The notes under the pieces are model-generated. The model had not been told where the DNA came from. It was given only the letters and a program-made list of their open reading frames with translations, and searched no databases. Shown in pieces: positions 1-8,239 of a DNA stretch of 60,984 bases (positions within the stretch are counted from its first letter, which is position 1; the number at the start of each line of letters is the position of its first letter). The stretch is from assembly GCA_018241685.1 (NCBI GenBank), contig JAFEDJ010000027.1:1-60984 (forward strand), read 5' to 3'. Source of the DNA: Pseudomonadota bacterium. GTDB taxonomy: Bacteria > Pseudomonadota > Gammaproteobacteria > Burkholderiales > Rhodocyclaceae. A program made the position numbers and the translations under genes.

Positions 1-204
1 AAAGGCAAGCCCGTGCTGGTGCTCGGCACCACCGAGCCCGACCGCCTCAGCGCTGTCGTCGTCACCCCGCCGGCCCGGCCGCGTATCTTCGATCCCAACC
101 GCGACTGGTTCCGCGCCCGCGGCGAAGGCAATGCCTACCTGCCCTGGTGGGGGCTGCGCAAGGACGCGGACTGGGCGACTTATCCGCAGGGGTTCTCCGA
201 TTGA
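1..204 (+). CDS. C-terminal end of an unrecognised protein (5' truncated)
   Basis: The reading frame is open from the first base and ends at TGA 202-204, giving the last 67 residues of a protein that starts outside the window. The visible tail is rich in Trp, Arg and Pro and contains the segment NRDWFRARGEG. I do not recognise the family. The next gene, 25 bases downstream on the same strand, is a PAAR spike protein, so this could be a type VI secretion accessory or effector-related protein, but that rests on position only. Confidence 0.5.
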   Translation, partial: KGKPVLVLGTTEPDRLSAVVVTPPARPRIFDPNRDWFRARGEGNAYLPWWGLRKDADWATYPQGFSD

Positions 205-229
205 ACATCAGCCATTCCTGGAGGCAGCA

Positions 230-493
230 ATGAAAGGCGTCATCCGACTCGGTGATCCCACCAGCCACGGCGGCAGCGTGGTGCAGGCCAGTTCGTCTCA
301 CCATGTGATGCACCGAGGCGTGGCCCGCGTGGGCGACCGCTGCATCTGCCCGATGCGCGGCCACGAGAACTGCGTGATCGCGGAAGGCGACCCGAAAGTA
401 CTGAGCGACGGCATCCCGGTGGCCTTCGACGGTCACAGGACCAGTTGCGGGGCGACGCTGATTTCCACGCTGAGCAGCAGCGGACGCGCCTGA
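230..493 (+). CDS. PAAR domain-containing protein
   Basis: This 87-residue protein begins MKGVIRLGDPTSHGG and continues with repeated Gly/His/Cys turns (GVARVGDRCICP, GHENC, DGHRTSCGATL) typical of a single PAAR domain. PAAR proteins form the sharpened tip on the VgrG trimer of type VI secretion systems and bind a metal ion through His and Cys residues. The length matches a PAAR-only protein with no C-terminal toxin. The ATG at 230 has GGAGG about 6 bases upstream; an in-frame upstream start would overlap the previous gene. No other type VI gene is visible, so this is an orphan spike or the edge of a vgrG island. Confidence 0.85.
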   Translation: MKGVIRLGDPTSHGGSVVQASSSHHVMHRGVARVGDRCICPMRGHENCVIAEGDPKVLSDGIPVAFDGHRTSCGATLISTLSSSGRA

Positions 494-548
494 TTCCGCC
501 CGGCGTCCGTAAAATGGCGGCTCCGCATCGCTCGCAAACTCGACCGCC

Positions 549-1163
549 ATGTCCGGCATCACCGACTACCCTGCTTTCGTCTTCGCCATCATCCTTTTCC
601 TGCTGATTCCCGGCCCCGGCAATCTGGCGCTGATGACGTCCACCGGCAAGGGTGGCATTCGCGGTGGTCTGGCTGCAACCTGCGGTGTGATCCTCGGCGA
701 CCAGGTATTGATGTGGCTGGCGGTGGGCGGCGTGGCGGCGCTGCTGGCGATGAATCCACTCGCTTTCCAGGCCGTGCAGTGGCTGGGCGCCGCCTACCTG
801 GGCTGGCTGGGGCTGCGGATGCTGTGCGCCAAGCCCGGGCAGGCGCCGGTGCTCAACATCCGCCCGCGGCATTACCTGCGCCAGGCGCTGCTGATCACGC
901 TGCTCAATCCGAAGGCCATCGTCTTCTACATGGCCTTCTTCCCGCTCTTCATCGATCCGGCCCGCAATCCGGGCCTGGTCACCTACGGCATCATGGCCTT
1001 GAGTATCGCAGTGCTGACCTTCGTGTACGGCCTCATTGCGGTGCTGCTGACCCATGTCCTTGCCGAGCGGCTGCGGAGCAACCCGATCCTGTCTCGTGCT
1101 CTGGAGAAACTGGCGGGCAGCGTGTTGATCGCCTTCGGCATCAAACTGGCGGTAACACGCTGA
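549..1163 (+). CDS. LysE/RhtB-family amino-acid exporter
   Basis: The 204-residue protein is almost entirely hydrophobic, with about six membrane segments. It carries the family signature near residues 20-30 (LLIPGPGNLALM) and the central LLNPKAIVFYMAFFPLF segment near residues 115-130. LysE/RhtB/ArgO proteins are inner-membrane secondary exporters of amino acids or derivatives such as homoserine lactone, threonine, leucine or lysine. The length is normal for the RhtB subgroup. The substrate cannot be told from sequence. The gene stands alone between the PAAR gene and a PEP-CTERM gene. Confidence 0.88.
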   Translation: MSGITDYPAFVFAIILFLLIPGPGNLALMTSTGKGGIRGGLAATCGVILGDQVLMWLAVGGVAALLAMNPLAFQAVQWLGAAYLGWLGLRMLCAKPGQAPVLNIRPRHYLRQALLITLLNPKAIVFYMAFFPLFIDPARNPGLVTYGIMALSIAVLTFVYGLIAVLLTHVLAERLRSNPILSRALEKLAGSVLIAFGIKLAVTR

Positions 1164-1246
1164 ATCGTTGTCGATTTTTCTTACACAAAGCGCCCCGCCG
1201 TTTTTTGCGGAACGCCAAGCCTTTGATATGAAAGAGGGTTAATTTC

Positions 1247-1264
1247 AAGGCACGTATGATGCAT
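1247..1264 (+). promoter_or_regulatory. Candidate sigma-54 promoter of the PEP-CTERM gene
   Basis: The sequence AAGGCACGTATGATGCAT has the invariant GG (1249-1250) and GC (1261-1262) with the required ten-base gap. It matches the -24/-12 consensus TGGCACG-N4-TTGCW at 6 of 7 and 4 of 5 positions. Transcription would begin near 1274, about 48 bases before the ATG at 1322. PEP-CTERM genes of exosortase-bearing bacteria are known to be driven by RpoN with PrsK/PrsR, so position and class agree. Confidence 0.62.
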
Positions 1265-1321
1265 GGTGTGACCAATCGCACATGATCCACCTTGTGCCGG
1301 TCCGGTTTCACGGAGACACCC

Positions 1322-1942
1322 ATGCAATACTCCGGCCTGCCTACCTGCCTTGCCCTCGCGTTGCTCTGCGTCACTCCGCAAGCCTTCGCCGCGAATTACA
1401 GCTTTTCCGGGCATCTCGATGATTCAGGCAATGCCGCGCTGATGGGCAGCGATCTGGGCGCGCCGCAGTTCACCGATGATGCTGCGGTTGCAAACAACGT
1501 CGCGCTTTATACCTTCAACGTGACGACCGGCGGGGCCGTCAACTTCACGAGCCTCGGCTTCGCCGGTGGTGGCGTCGATCCTTATTTCAGCCTGTTCAGT
1601 GGCAGTGGCAACGCGGCCAATTTCATTGGTTCGAACTACGTACAAGCCTTTTCGACGGGGGGCGATTTCGCCTTCAGCTTTGTCCTCGCCCCCGGCGACT
1701 ACACGCTGACCCTCGGCAGCTTCGCCAACATGTCGATTGCCGAGAATGCGGGCATCGGTAGCCTAGGTGACGGCTTCAGCGGCCTCGGGCAACCGGGCGC
1801 TCTCGGCTCGACTTTCTACAAACTCAACGTCGGCGTCCCCGACCGCTCCAACGGCGCTCCCGAGCCGGGAACCCTGCTGCTACTGGGGATCGCCGGCGTC
1901 GTGTTCGGAATCATCCGCTACTACCTGTCGCGCCGCCGCTAG
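1322..1942 (+). CDS. PEP-CTERM sorting domain protein, DVUA0089-like
   Basis: This 206-residue protein is exported and sorted. It has an N-terminal signal peptide (hydrophobic run to about residue 22, cleavage near AFAA), a Gly/Phe/Ser-rich beta domain, and a C-terminal tripartite signal: the motif APEPGT, a transmembrane stretch, and the basic tail YYLSRRR. In exosortase systems the PEP motif is cut by EpsH/XrtA and the protein is delivered to the surface or exopolysaccharide. The body (FTSLGFAGGGVDPYFSLF, then APGDYTLTLGSF) resembles DVUA0089-type proteins. The ATG at 1322 follows GGAGAC; an earlier in-frame ATG at 1292 would place extra residues before the signal peptide. No exosortase gene is present here. 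Confidence 0.9.
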   Translation: MQYSGLPTCLALALLCVTPQAFAANYSFSGHLDDSGNAALMGSDLGAPQFTDDAAVANNVALYTFNVTTGGAVNFTSLGFAGGGVDPYFSLFSGSGNAANFIGSNYVQAFSTGGDFAFSFVLAPGDYTLTLGSFANMSIAENAGIGSLGDGFSGLGQPGALGSTFYKLNVGVPDRSNGAPEPGTLLLLGIAGVVFGIIRYYLSRRR

Positions 1943-3507
1943 CCGCGCTCTCCAAGCAATGCGGCCAGCCCGCCCCACTCCGGCTTGAAAATCTCCGCGT
2001 CCATCAGCGTCAGATCGCGGATGATCGGCCGGAAGCGCATGTGGGCGAGCACATCCCGCTCCAGGTCGATGCCCGGCGCGATCTCGGTCAGCTCCATGCC
2101 CTCCTCGGTCAGCCGGAACACCGCTCTCTCGGTTACGTAGAGCACCGGCTGGCGGATGCCCTGGGCGTAGCGGCCGCTGAAAGTGATCTGCTCGACCTCT
2201 TCGAGAAACTTGCTGTACCCGCCTTCCTGAACCACCGTCACCCGGCCGTCGTCGATGTCCACCTGCAAATCGCCCGCCGTGAAGGTGCCGCAGAACACCA
2301 CCTTGCGGGCATTCTGCGTGATGTTGATGAAGCCGCCGCAGCCCACCGGCCGCCCGTTGAACTTGCTGACGTTCACATTGCCGGCCGCATCGGTCTGCGC
2401 CAGGCCCAGGAAGGCCACGTCAATGCCGCCGCCATCGTAGAAGTCGAACTGGGCCGGCTGCTCGATGACCGCCTCCGCGTTGAGCGCGTGGCCGAAGTCG
2501 AAGCCGCCCGCCGGTACACCGCCGATCGGGCCAGTCTCCAGCGTCAGGGACATCAGCTGATCCACGTGCTCCTCGGCGGCCACCGCGGCGACACCTTCCG
2601 GCATGCCGATGCCCAGGTTCACCACCGCGCCGGCCTTCAGCTCCATCGCCGCCCGCCGCGCGATGATCTTGCGTGGGTCGAGCGGCAGCGGCGGCGTGGA
2701 GCCGCGCAGCACCTTGATGTCGCCCGCGTAGGCCGGATTGAAGTAGGTCGCCATGGTCTGCAGGTGGTTTTCCGCCTTGCCGACCACCACATAATCCACC
2801 ACCACGCCGGGGATCTTGACCTGCTTGGGGTGTAGCGAACCGGCGCGCACCACGTGCTCCACCTGGGCGATCACGATGCCGCCGCTGGCCCGCGCCGCCT
2901 GGGCCACCGACAGGCTCTCCAACAGCACGCCTTCCCGATCCATCGTGATGTTGCCTTTCTCGTCGGCCACCGAACCGCGGATCAGCGCCACATCCACCTT
3001 GGGTGCCTTGAACTGCAGCCACTCCTCGCCATCCATCTCGATGAGCTTCACCAGGTCTTCCTCGGTCCGGCGATTGACCTTGCCGCCCTCGATGCGCGGA
3101 TCGACGAAAGTGCCCAGTCCAACCTTGGTGATGAAGCCCGGCCTGCGCCCCGCCACCTGGCGCGGCAATAACGCCAGCACGCCCTGGGGCAGGTTGTAGG
3201 CCTCGATGCGCTCCTCCATGATCAGCTTCATGAGGTTCGGCCCGCCGACGCCGAAGTGCCCGCCGACCAGCCGTTTGATCAGCCCTTCATGGGCGAAATG
3301 GTGCATGCCCCGGTCCTTGCCGTTGCCGACGCCGGTGGAGTGATACAGCGTCAGGTCACGCGGATGGCCGGTGGCGAGGAAGGCCGCCTCGATGGCCTTG
3401 GCCACTTCCTCCGGGAAACCGGCTAGGCCCATACCGGTGCAGAACACGGTGGCGCCATTCGGAATCAGGCGAGCGACGTCGCCCGCCTCGATGAAACGGG
3501 TAGTCAT
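1939..3507 (-). CDS. Single-chain acetate/3-oxoacid CoA-transferase (YdiF-like)
   Basis: The 522-residue protein joins the two halves (alpha then beta) of a family I CoA transferase in one chain, as in E. coli YdiF. The N-terminal half has the CoA-binding region around GMGLAGFPEE, and the C-terminal half contains GIGMPEGVAAVAAEE followed by LTLETGPIGG, whose Glu is the likely thioester-forming residue. It would move CoA between acyl-CoA and a free acid such as acetate or a 3-oxoacid. It is the last gene of the minus-strand catabolic cluster, separated from the acyl-CoA dehydrogenase by a repeat pair. Its stop overlaps the stop of the convergent PEP-CTERM gene. I used the ATG at 3507 (MTTRFIEAGDV) because upstream codons fall in the repeat. 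Confidence 0.88.
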   Translation of the reverse strand: MTTRFIEAGDVARLIPNGATVFCTGMGLAGFPEEVAKAIEAAFLATGHPRDLTLYHSTGVGNGKDRGMHHFAHEGLIKRLVGGHFGVGGPNLMKLIMEERIEAYNLPQGVLALLPRQVAGRRPGFITKVGLGTFVDPRIEGGKVNRRTEEDLVKLIEMDGEEWLQFKAPKVDVALIRGSVADEKGNITMDREGVLLESLSVAQAARASGGIVIAQVEHVVRAGSLHPKQVKIPGVVVDYVVVGKAENHLQTMATYFNPAYAGDIKVLRGSTPPLPLDPRKIIARRAAMELKAGAVVNLGIGMPEGVAAVAAEEHVDQLMSLTLETGPIGGVPAGGFDFGHALNAEAVIEQPAQFDFYDGGGIDVAFLGLAQTDAAGNVNVSKFNGRPVGCGGFINITQNARKVVFCGTFTAGDLQVDIDDGRVTVVQEGGYSKFLEEVEQITFSGRYAQGIRQPVLYVTERAVFRLTEEGMELTEIAPGIDLERDVLAHMRFRPIIRDLTLMDAEIFKPEWGGLAALLGERG

Positions 3508-3517
3508 GCATTTCTCC

Positions 3518-3589
3518 TGTAGGGGCGAGTTCGCTCGCCCACAGACATCATTCAACGCTCGGAAGGCGAGTGAATTCGCCCCCGCAGAC
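3518..3589. repeat. Inverted pair of REP-like palindromic elements
   Basis: Two 29-base units lie head to head at 3518-3546 and 3561-3589. The first contains the perfect hairpin GGGCGAG-TTCG-CTCGCCC. The reverse complement of the first and the forward second unit share GGCGAG(C/T)GAA(C/T)TCGCCCC. Together they can fold into a long cruciform, the arrangement called a REP doublet or REPIN. They fill most of the 95-base gap between two catabolic genes. Confidence 0.7.
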
Positions 3590-3602
3590 AAGACGAACAG
3601 AG

Positions 3603-5390
3603 TCAGAAAGCGGTTTCGCTGAAGGCAGACAGTGCGGGACCGGCCGTCTGAACGGTCTGCGCGCGGGCAGCCACTTCGGGCAGCACGGTGGCAAAGTAGA
3701 AGTGGGCCAGCTCCACCAGGCTGCGCAGATACACCGCATCGCCCTCGCCGGCGGCCAGCTGAAGCCGCGCGGCCTGGGCCATGCGCCCCATCTGCCATGC
3801 GCCGACCACGCTGCCGAGCAGGTGCAGGAAAGGCACCGCGCCGGCCAGCACGTCGACCAGACGGGTCTTGCCGTTGGCGAGTATCCAGTCCGTCGTGCCT
3901 TCCAGCGCAGCGACGGCTGCGTCCAGCCCGTCGGCCAGCGCTGCGAAGTCATCGCCGCGCAGCGACGCCGCGCCGTCGCGGAGTTCCGTGATCAGCTCGC
4001 GCAGGGTTTCGCCGTTCTCGCGCAGGATCTTGCGGCCGATCAGGTCGTTGGCCTGGATGCCGGTGGTGCCTTCGTAAATGGTGATGATGCGGGCGTCGCG
4101 GAAGAACTGGGCGATGCCGGTCTCCTCGACGAAGCCCATGCCGCCGAAAACCTGGATCGCCTCGTTACAGACGTCGTTGCCGACCTCGGTGCACCAGCCC
4201 TTGGCCACCGGCATCAGCAGGTCCACGTAGCGCCGGGCCTTGCCGGCTGCCGCCGCGTCAGGGCTGTGGTGGGCGATGTCGAACCAGCCGGCCGCGGTAT
4301 ACAGCAGGCCGCGCATCGCCATCACGCCGGCGCGCATGCCGAGCAGCATGCGCTTCACGTCGGGGTGGTGGATGATGGGCCGCCCTGCTTCGCCGCTCAC
4401 CGCATCGCGCCCCTGCACGCGCTCGCGGGCATAGGCCAGCGCGTACTGGTAGGCCCGCTCGCCGAGGCCGAGGCCCTGCACGCCGACGCCGAAGCGGGCT
4501 TCGTTCATCATGATGAACATGGTTTCCAGGCCCCGGTTCGGCTGGCCGACCAGCCAGCCGACCGCACCCCCGGCGTCACCGAAGCTCAGCGTGCAGGTCG
4601 GGCTGCCGTGGATGCCCATCTTGTGTTCGATGGAGATGCAGCGCACGTCGTTCTTCGCGCCCGGCTGGCCGTCCGCATCGAGCAGATACTTGGGCACAAT
4701 GAACAGGGACAGCCCCTTCACACCGGCCGGCGCGTCCGGCAAGCGGGCCAGCACCAGGTGCACGATGTTGGGCGTCAGCTCGTGCTCGCCGTAAGAGATG
4801 AAGATCTTCTGCCCGAACAGCCGGTAGCTGCCGTCCGCGCCCTGCTCGGCACGGCAGCGGGTGGCCGCCAGGTCGGAGCCCGCCTGGGGCTCGGTGAGGT
4901 TCATCGTCGCCGCCCATTCGCCGCTCACCACCTTGCCGAGCCACAGGGCCTTCTGCTCGTCGGATGCGGCGATCTCCAGCGCCTCGGCCTGCCCCACGTT
5001 GAGCTGCGGCAGCATCGTGAAGGCCATGTTGGTGGAGAACCACATCTCCCACACCGCAGTGGACAGCAGCTTGGGCAGGCCCTGGCCGCCGTGCTCGACG
5101 GGCAGCGACAGGCCGATCCAGCCGGCCTCGGAGAACTGCTTGTAAGCCTCGGCCCAGCCATCGGGGGTGATCACCCGGCCGTCCTCCGTCAGCCGGCAGC
5201 CCTGCAGATCGCCCTGGCGGTTGATCGGTGCAAGCACGCCGGCGGCAAACTTGCCGGCCTCTTCCAGCACGGCGTTCACCAGGTCCTCGCTGGCCTCCTC
5301 GCAACCCGGCAGGCGGGCGATGTCATCGAGTCCGGCCAGCGCCTTCATCAGGAATTGCATGTCCCGCAGGGGAGCTTGATAGTCGGTCAT
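3603..5390 (-). CDS. Long-form acyl-CoA dehydrogenase (DmdC/AcdB-like)
   Basis: This 595-residue flavoenzyme is longer than the usual 380-residue acyl-CoA dehydrogenase because it has the extra N- and C-terminal segments of the DmdC-like subgroup. Visible marks are the FAD/substrate region WAATMNLTEPQAGSD, FISYGEHELT, and IYEGTTGIQANDLIGRK, whose Glu fits the catalytic base of this subgroup. It would introduce the alpha-beta double bond in an acyl-CoA. In this cluster the natural substrate would be a saturated side chain such as a 3-arylpropanoyl-CoA, but that is inferred from neighbours. The start ATG at 5390 (MTDYQAPLRDM) lies 51 bases downstream of the porin stop. Confidence 0.9.
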   Translation of the reverse strand: MTDYQAPLRDMQFLMKALAGLDDIARLPGCEEASEDLVNAVLEEAGKFAAGVLAPINRQGDLQGCRLTEDGRVITPDGWAEAYKQFSEAGWIGLSLPVEHGGQGLPKLLSTAVWEMWFSTNMAFTMLPQLNVGQAEALEIAASDEQKALWLGKVVSGEWAATMNLTEPQAGSDLAATRCRAEQGADGSYRLFGQKIFISYGEHELTPNIVHLVLARLPDAPAGVKGLSLFIVPKYLLDADGQPGAKNDVRCISIEHKMGIHGSPTCTLSFGDAGGAVGWLVGQPNRGLETMFIMMNEARFGVGVQGLGLGERAYQYALAYARERVQGRDAVSGEAGRPIIHHPDVKRMLLGMRAGVMAMRGLLYTAAGWFDIAHHSPDAAAAGKARRYVDLLMPVAKGWCTEVGNDVCNEAIQVFGGMGFVEETGIAQFFRDARIITIYEGTTGIQANDLIGRKILRENGETLRELITELRDGAASLRGDDFAALADGLDAAVAALEGTTDWILANGKTRLVDVLAGAVPFLHLLGSVVGAWQMGRMAQAARLQLAAGEGDAVYLRSLVELAHFYFATVLPEVAARAQTVQTAGPALSAFSETAF

Positions 5391-5441
5391 GGTGGCGTCT
5401 CCACAGCCGGGCCCGCAGGCCCGGGTTTCAGGTTGAAGGGA

Positions 5442-6788
5442 TCAGAAGCGGTAACGCAGGCCGATCATGCTGGCATTCTGCGAGCCGCCGGCGGGCGGCG
5501 AAATGCCGGCGCCGACCGATGCCGCGTACTGGGCCTTGGAGCTGTTGTCGATGTGGGCCAGTTGCAGGTAGGTCGAGAAGTCCTTGTCGAAGGAATAGAA
5601 GCCGCGCAGCACGATCAGGCTGCCATCCCGCTCCTGGTCCTTGTTGAGGATGCGCTGGAAGCTGCCGTCCACCGAGATGCGGGTGGTGATTGGATGCGCG
5701 CCTTCCACGTAGTAGATGTCCGACTTCACCTGCGCCGCGGCGGCATCCACCTTGCGGCCCAGCCAGCCGAAGCCGACGCGGCCCTGGCCCAGCTTCACGT
5801 AGCCGCCCAGTGCGGTGCGGGTGTCGGTGTCGCCGGAGTTGGTGAAGGCGATCGCCGCCGTGCCGTTGAAGAAGGACGCGGTGGCGCCGGTGCCGCCGTG
5901 CTGCACGTCGGTGGCCGCCGCCACACCGAAGCGCTCGTCGTCGTAGCGGATCATCGCCGACCAGCCCTTGCAGGAATCGGCGTTGCCGGCAATCTCGCCG
6001 GCGCAGGTTCCGGACGACGGCGTGCCGCCCTTGGTATCGCGGCCGGCGCTGTAGTTGATGCCCATCGACAGCTTGGAGAAGGTGCCGCGCCACGCGACGC
6101 TGTTGTCGAAGCGGGCGCTCGGCAGGTAGTAGTCGAAGGAACCCAGACCATAGATGTTGGGGCCCAGCAGGTCCGAGCTGTCCATGCCGAACAGCAGCAT
6201 GGAGTACTGGCGGCCGAAGGTGAAGGTACCGATCGGCGTGTCGATGCCGGCGTACAGCTGGCGGCCGAACAGGCGCCCGCCCTGGCCCAGGGAGCCATCG
6301 TCCATGTTGAAGCCGGCCTCGGCGACGCCAATCGCCTTGTAACCGTCCGTCAGGTCCTTCACCGCCTTCACGCCAACCCGCGACGCGATGGTGCCGGTGA
6401 CGCTCGGCAGCCGGTTGAGGCTGCCCTTGCTGGTGCCCTGCTGCACGTTGCCGATATGCTCGTAACCGCCGTCGAGTACCCCGTAGAAGCTGAGCTGCGG
6501 CGCACCCGGCACCAGGCTGGCGACCTTCGCGCCGACGCTCGTCGCGGGGGCCGCAGCCGGAGCCGCGGCGGGCGCGGCAGCCTGTGCGGCGCGCAGGCTT
6601 TGCAGTTCAGCGAAGATCTTCTGGATCAGCACCTTCTGCTCGGCTACTTCGCGCTTCAGCGCATCGTTCTCCGCGTCGGCAAAGGCCGGCAGCGCGGCAC
6701 CGAGGCCGCAGGCGGCCAATACGGCGACAGCCAGCGGGCGCTGCCAGGTGTTGAAGGTTTGTGCGGTGTGACGGTTTGTTGTTTTCAT
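5442..6788 (-). CDS. Outer-membrane porin, gram-negative type
   Basis: The 448-residue protein has a signal peptide (hydrophobic segment to about residue 38, cleavage near AFADAEND), then a short coiled-coil and Ala/Pro-rich linker (residues 39-80), then a beta-barrel of alternating aromatic strands starting SFYGVLDGGYEH and ending in the outer-membrane insertion signal GLRYRF. This is the Burkholderiales/Rhodocyclales general porin layout. The coiled-coil stretch before the barrel is a feature also seen in peptidoglycan-anchored or trimeric porins. Its location inside the catabolic cluster suggests it admits the aromatic acid or other substrate across the outer membrane. Confidence 0.9.
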   Translation of the reverse strand: MKTTNRHTAQTFNTWQRPLAVAVLAACGLGAALPAFADAENDALKREVAEQKVLIQKIFAELQSLRAAQAAAPAAAPAAAPATSVGAKVASLVPGAPQLSFYGVLDGGYEHIGNVQQGTSKGSLNRLPSVTGTIASRVGVKAVKDLTDGYKAIGVAEAGFNMDDGSLGQGGRLFGRQLYAGIDTPIGTFTFGRQYSMLLFGMDSSDLLGPNIYGLGSFDYYLPSARFDNSVAWRGTFSKLSMGINYSAGRDTKGGTPSSGTCAGEIAGNADSCKGWSAMIRYDDERFGVAAATDVQHGGTGATASFFNGTAAIAFTNSGDTDTRTALGGYVKLGQGRVGFGWLGRKVDAAAAQVKSDIYYVEGAHPITTRISVDGSFQRILNKDQERDGSLIVLRGFYSFDKDFSTYLQLAHIDNSSKAQYAASVGAGISPPAGGSQNASMIGLRYRF

Positions 6789-6992
6789 GCGTGGTCTCCT
6801 CCTTGGTCCGGCATCGAGGCCGGAATGGTTTTGCCCGTACGGGCGCCTTCACGGGGCGTCAGTCGCCATTCCATGAATCCTTGGGACGCACGGGCCCCGG
6901 GCCGGTCCGCGACGGGTCAGGTCGGCGGCGCGGCCCCAGTGGGCGCGTCAGATAGGGAGCAGGCCGGGCTTGCCCGGCGTTGGGTCAGCGGG

Positions 6993-7412
6993 CTATTCGC
7001 ATAGCGCGCGGTAGTCCTCGGGGATCGGCACCGCACGGATGCGCAGCGGATCCTCCGGGTCCTGGCGGGCGAACACGCGCACCTCGCGGCCTTCGCACAG
7101 CACCGTGTCGCCGCGGCGGGCGACGTGGCGCATCACGAAGCTCTTGGTGTTCCAGGCCTCCACCGACGACTCGATCTCGATGTCCTCGCCGTAGGTGGCC
7201 GAGTTCATGAACTTAGCCTGGGCATCCACCAGCGGCGTGCCGATGATGCCCCGCTCGGCCGTGGTGTCGCGCCAGCTCGGCACGCCGCAAGCGGTGAAGA
7301 ACTCCCGGCTGGCCGTGTCGAACCACTTGAAGTAATTGGCGAAGAAGACGATCTGCGCCGGATCGCAGTCGCTGAAGGCGATGCGCAGGCGGTGGGTGTG
7401 GCTGCGGGCCAT
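6993..7412 (-). CDS. Acyl-CoA thioesterase, 4-hydroxybenzoyl-CoA type
   Basis: This 139-residue hot-dog-fold protein carries the family signature DCDPAQIVFFANYFKWFD near residues 16-33, containing the conserved Asp of 4-hydroxybenzoyl-CoA thioesterases. Such enzymes hydrolyse aryl- or acyl-CoA to the free acid and CoA. It lies 10 bases downstream of the SDR gene and is presumably co-transcribed with it. A likely role is to release trapped aryl-CoA and recover CoA; the precise substrate is unknown. The 204 bases between this gene and the porin contain a perfect palindrome GCCCGTACGGGC at 6833-6844, possibly part of a porin control region. Confidence 0.85.
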   Translation of the reverse strand: MARSHTHRLRIAFSDCDPAQIVFFANYFKWFDTASREFFTACGVPSWRDTTAERGIIGTPLVDAQAKFMNSATYGEDIEIESSVEAWNTKSFVMRHVARRGDTVLCEGREVRVFARQDPEDPLRIRAVPIPEDYRALCE

Positions 7413-7422
7413 CGTCGCCTCC

Positions 7423-8190
7423 CTACTTCGCCGCCAGACGGGTCGCCCCGTCGAGGCGGATCGTCTCGCCGTTGAGCATCACGTTCTCGACGATGTGCTT
7501 CGCCAGCGCCGCGTATTCCGCCGGCTGGCCGAGGCGCGGCGGGAACGGCACCGACGCGCCCAGCGAGGCCTGCACCTCGGCCGGCAGCGTGTGCATCATC
7601 GGCGTGATGAACAGGCCCGGCGCAATGGTCATCACGCGGATGCCATGGCGCGCCAGCTCGCGGGCGATGGGCAGCGTCATCGCCACGATGCCGCCCTTCG
7701 ACGCCGCGTAGGCGGCCTGGCCGATCTGCCCCTCGTAGGCGGCGACGGAGGCGGTGTTGATGATCACCCCGCGCTCGCCATCGGGGCCGGCCTCGCCCTT
7801 GCTCATCGCGTCGGCGGCCAGGCGGATCATGTTGAAGCTGCCCACCAGGTTCACCTGGACCACCTTGGCGAAGGCGTCCAGCGCCAGCGGCCCCTCCTTG
7901 CCCAACACCTTGGCGGCGTTGCCGATGCCGGCGCAATTGACCAGCCCGTGCAGGCCGCCGAAGCGGCTCAACGCCAGCGCCACGCAGGCCTGGGCATCGG
8001 CCTCGTCGGCCACGTTGGTGCGCTGAAAGGCGGTGCGCTCGCCCAGTTCGGTCACCAGCCGGTCGCCGAGTTCGGCGTTGAGGTCGGCGATCACGACATT
8101 GGCGCCGGCAGCGTGGAAGGCCCGCACGGTGGCTTCGCCGAGGCCCGAGGCCCCGCCGGTAACGATGAAGCTATGGTTATGAAGCTGCAT
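7423..8190 (-). CDS. SDR 3-hydroxyacyl-CoA dehydrogenase (HSD17B10-like)
   Basis: This 255-residue short-chain dehydrogenase has the NAD-binding motif TGGASGLG at residues 11-18, Asp36 (VVIADLN) favouring NAD, the NCAGIG motif, and the catalytic Ser/Tyr/Lys set in [20 protein letters not shown]. The overall pattern matches type II 3-hydroxyacyl-CoA dehydrogenases. In this cluster it would oxidise the 3-hydroxyacyl-CoA made by the neighbouring enoyl-CoA hydratase, before thiolytic cleavage by the adjacent thiolase. The start at 8190 lies 49 bases after the thiolase stop. Confidence 0.9.
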   Translation of the reverse strand: MQLHNHSFIVTGGASGLGEATVRAFHAAGANVVIADLNAELGDRLVTELGERTAFQRTNVADEADAQACVALALSRFGGLHGLVNCAGIGNAAKVLGKEGPLALDAFAKVVQVNLVGSFNMIRLAADAMSKGEAGPDGERGVIINTASVAAYEGQIGQAAYAASKGGIVAMTLPIARELARHGIRVMTIAPGLFITPMMHTLPAEVQASLGASVPFPPRLGQPAEYAALAKHIVENVMLNGETIRLDGATRLAAK

Positions 8191-8239
8191 TGGCTGTGTC
8201 TCCGTATGTTTTTGTGGCTTTGTCTTCCTGCCGCGGCAA

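Noticed and set aside
3570..7004. Very long plus-strand open frame opposite the acyl-CoA dehydrogenase and porin genes
   Set aside because: Its translation is rich in Ala, Arg, Gly, His and Gln with no domain. It is the mirror of a GC-rich coding strand; the minus-strand genes have clear motifs.
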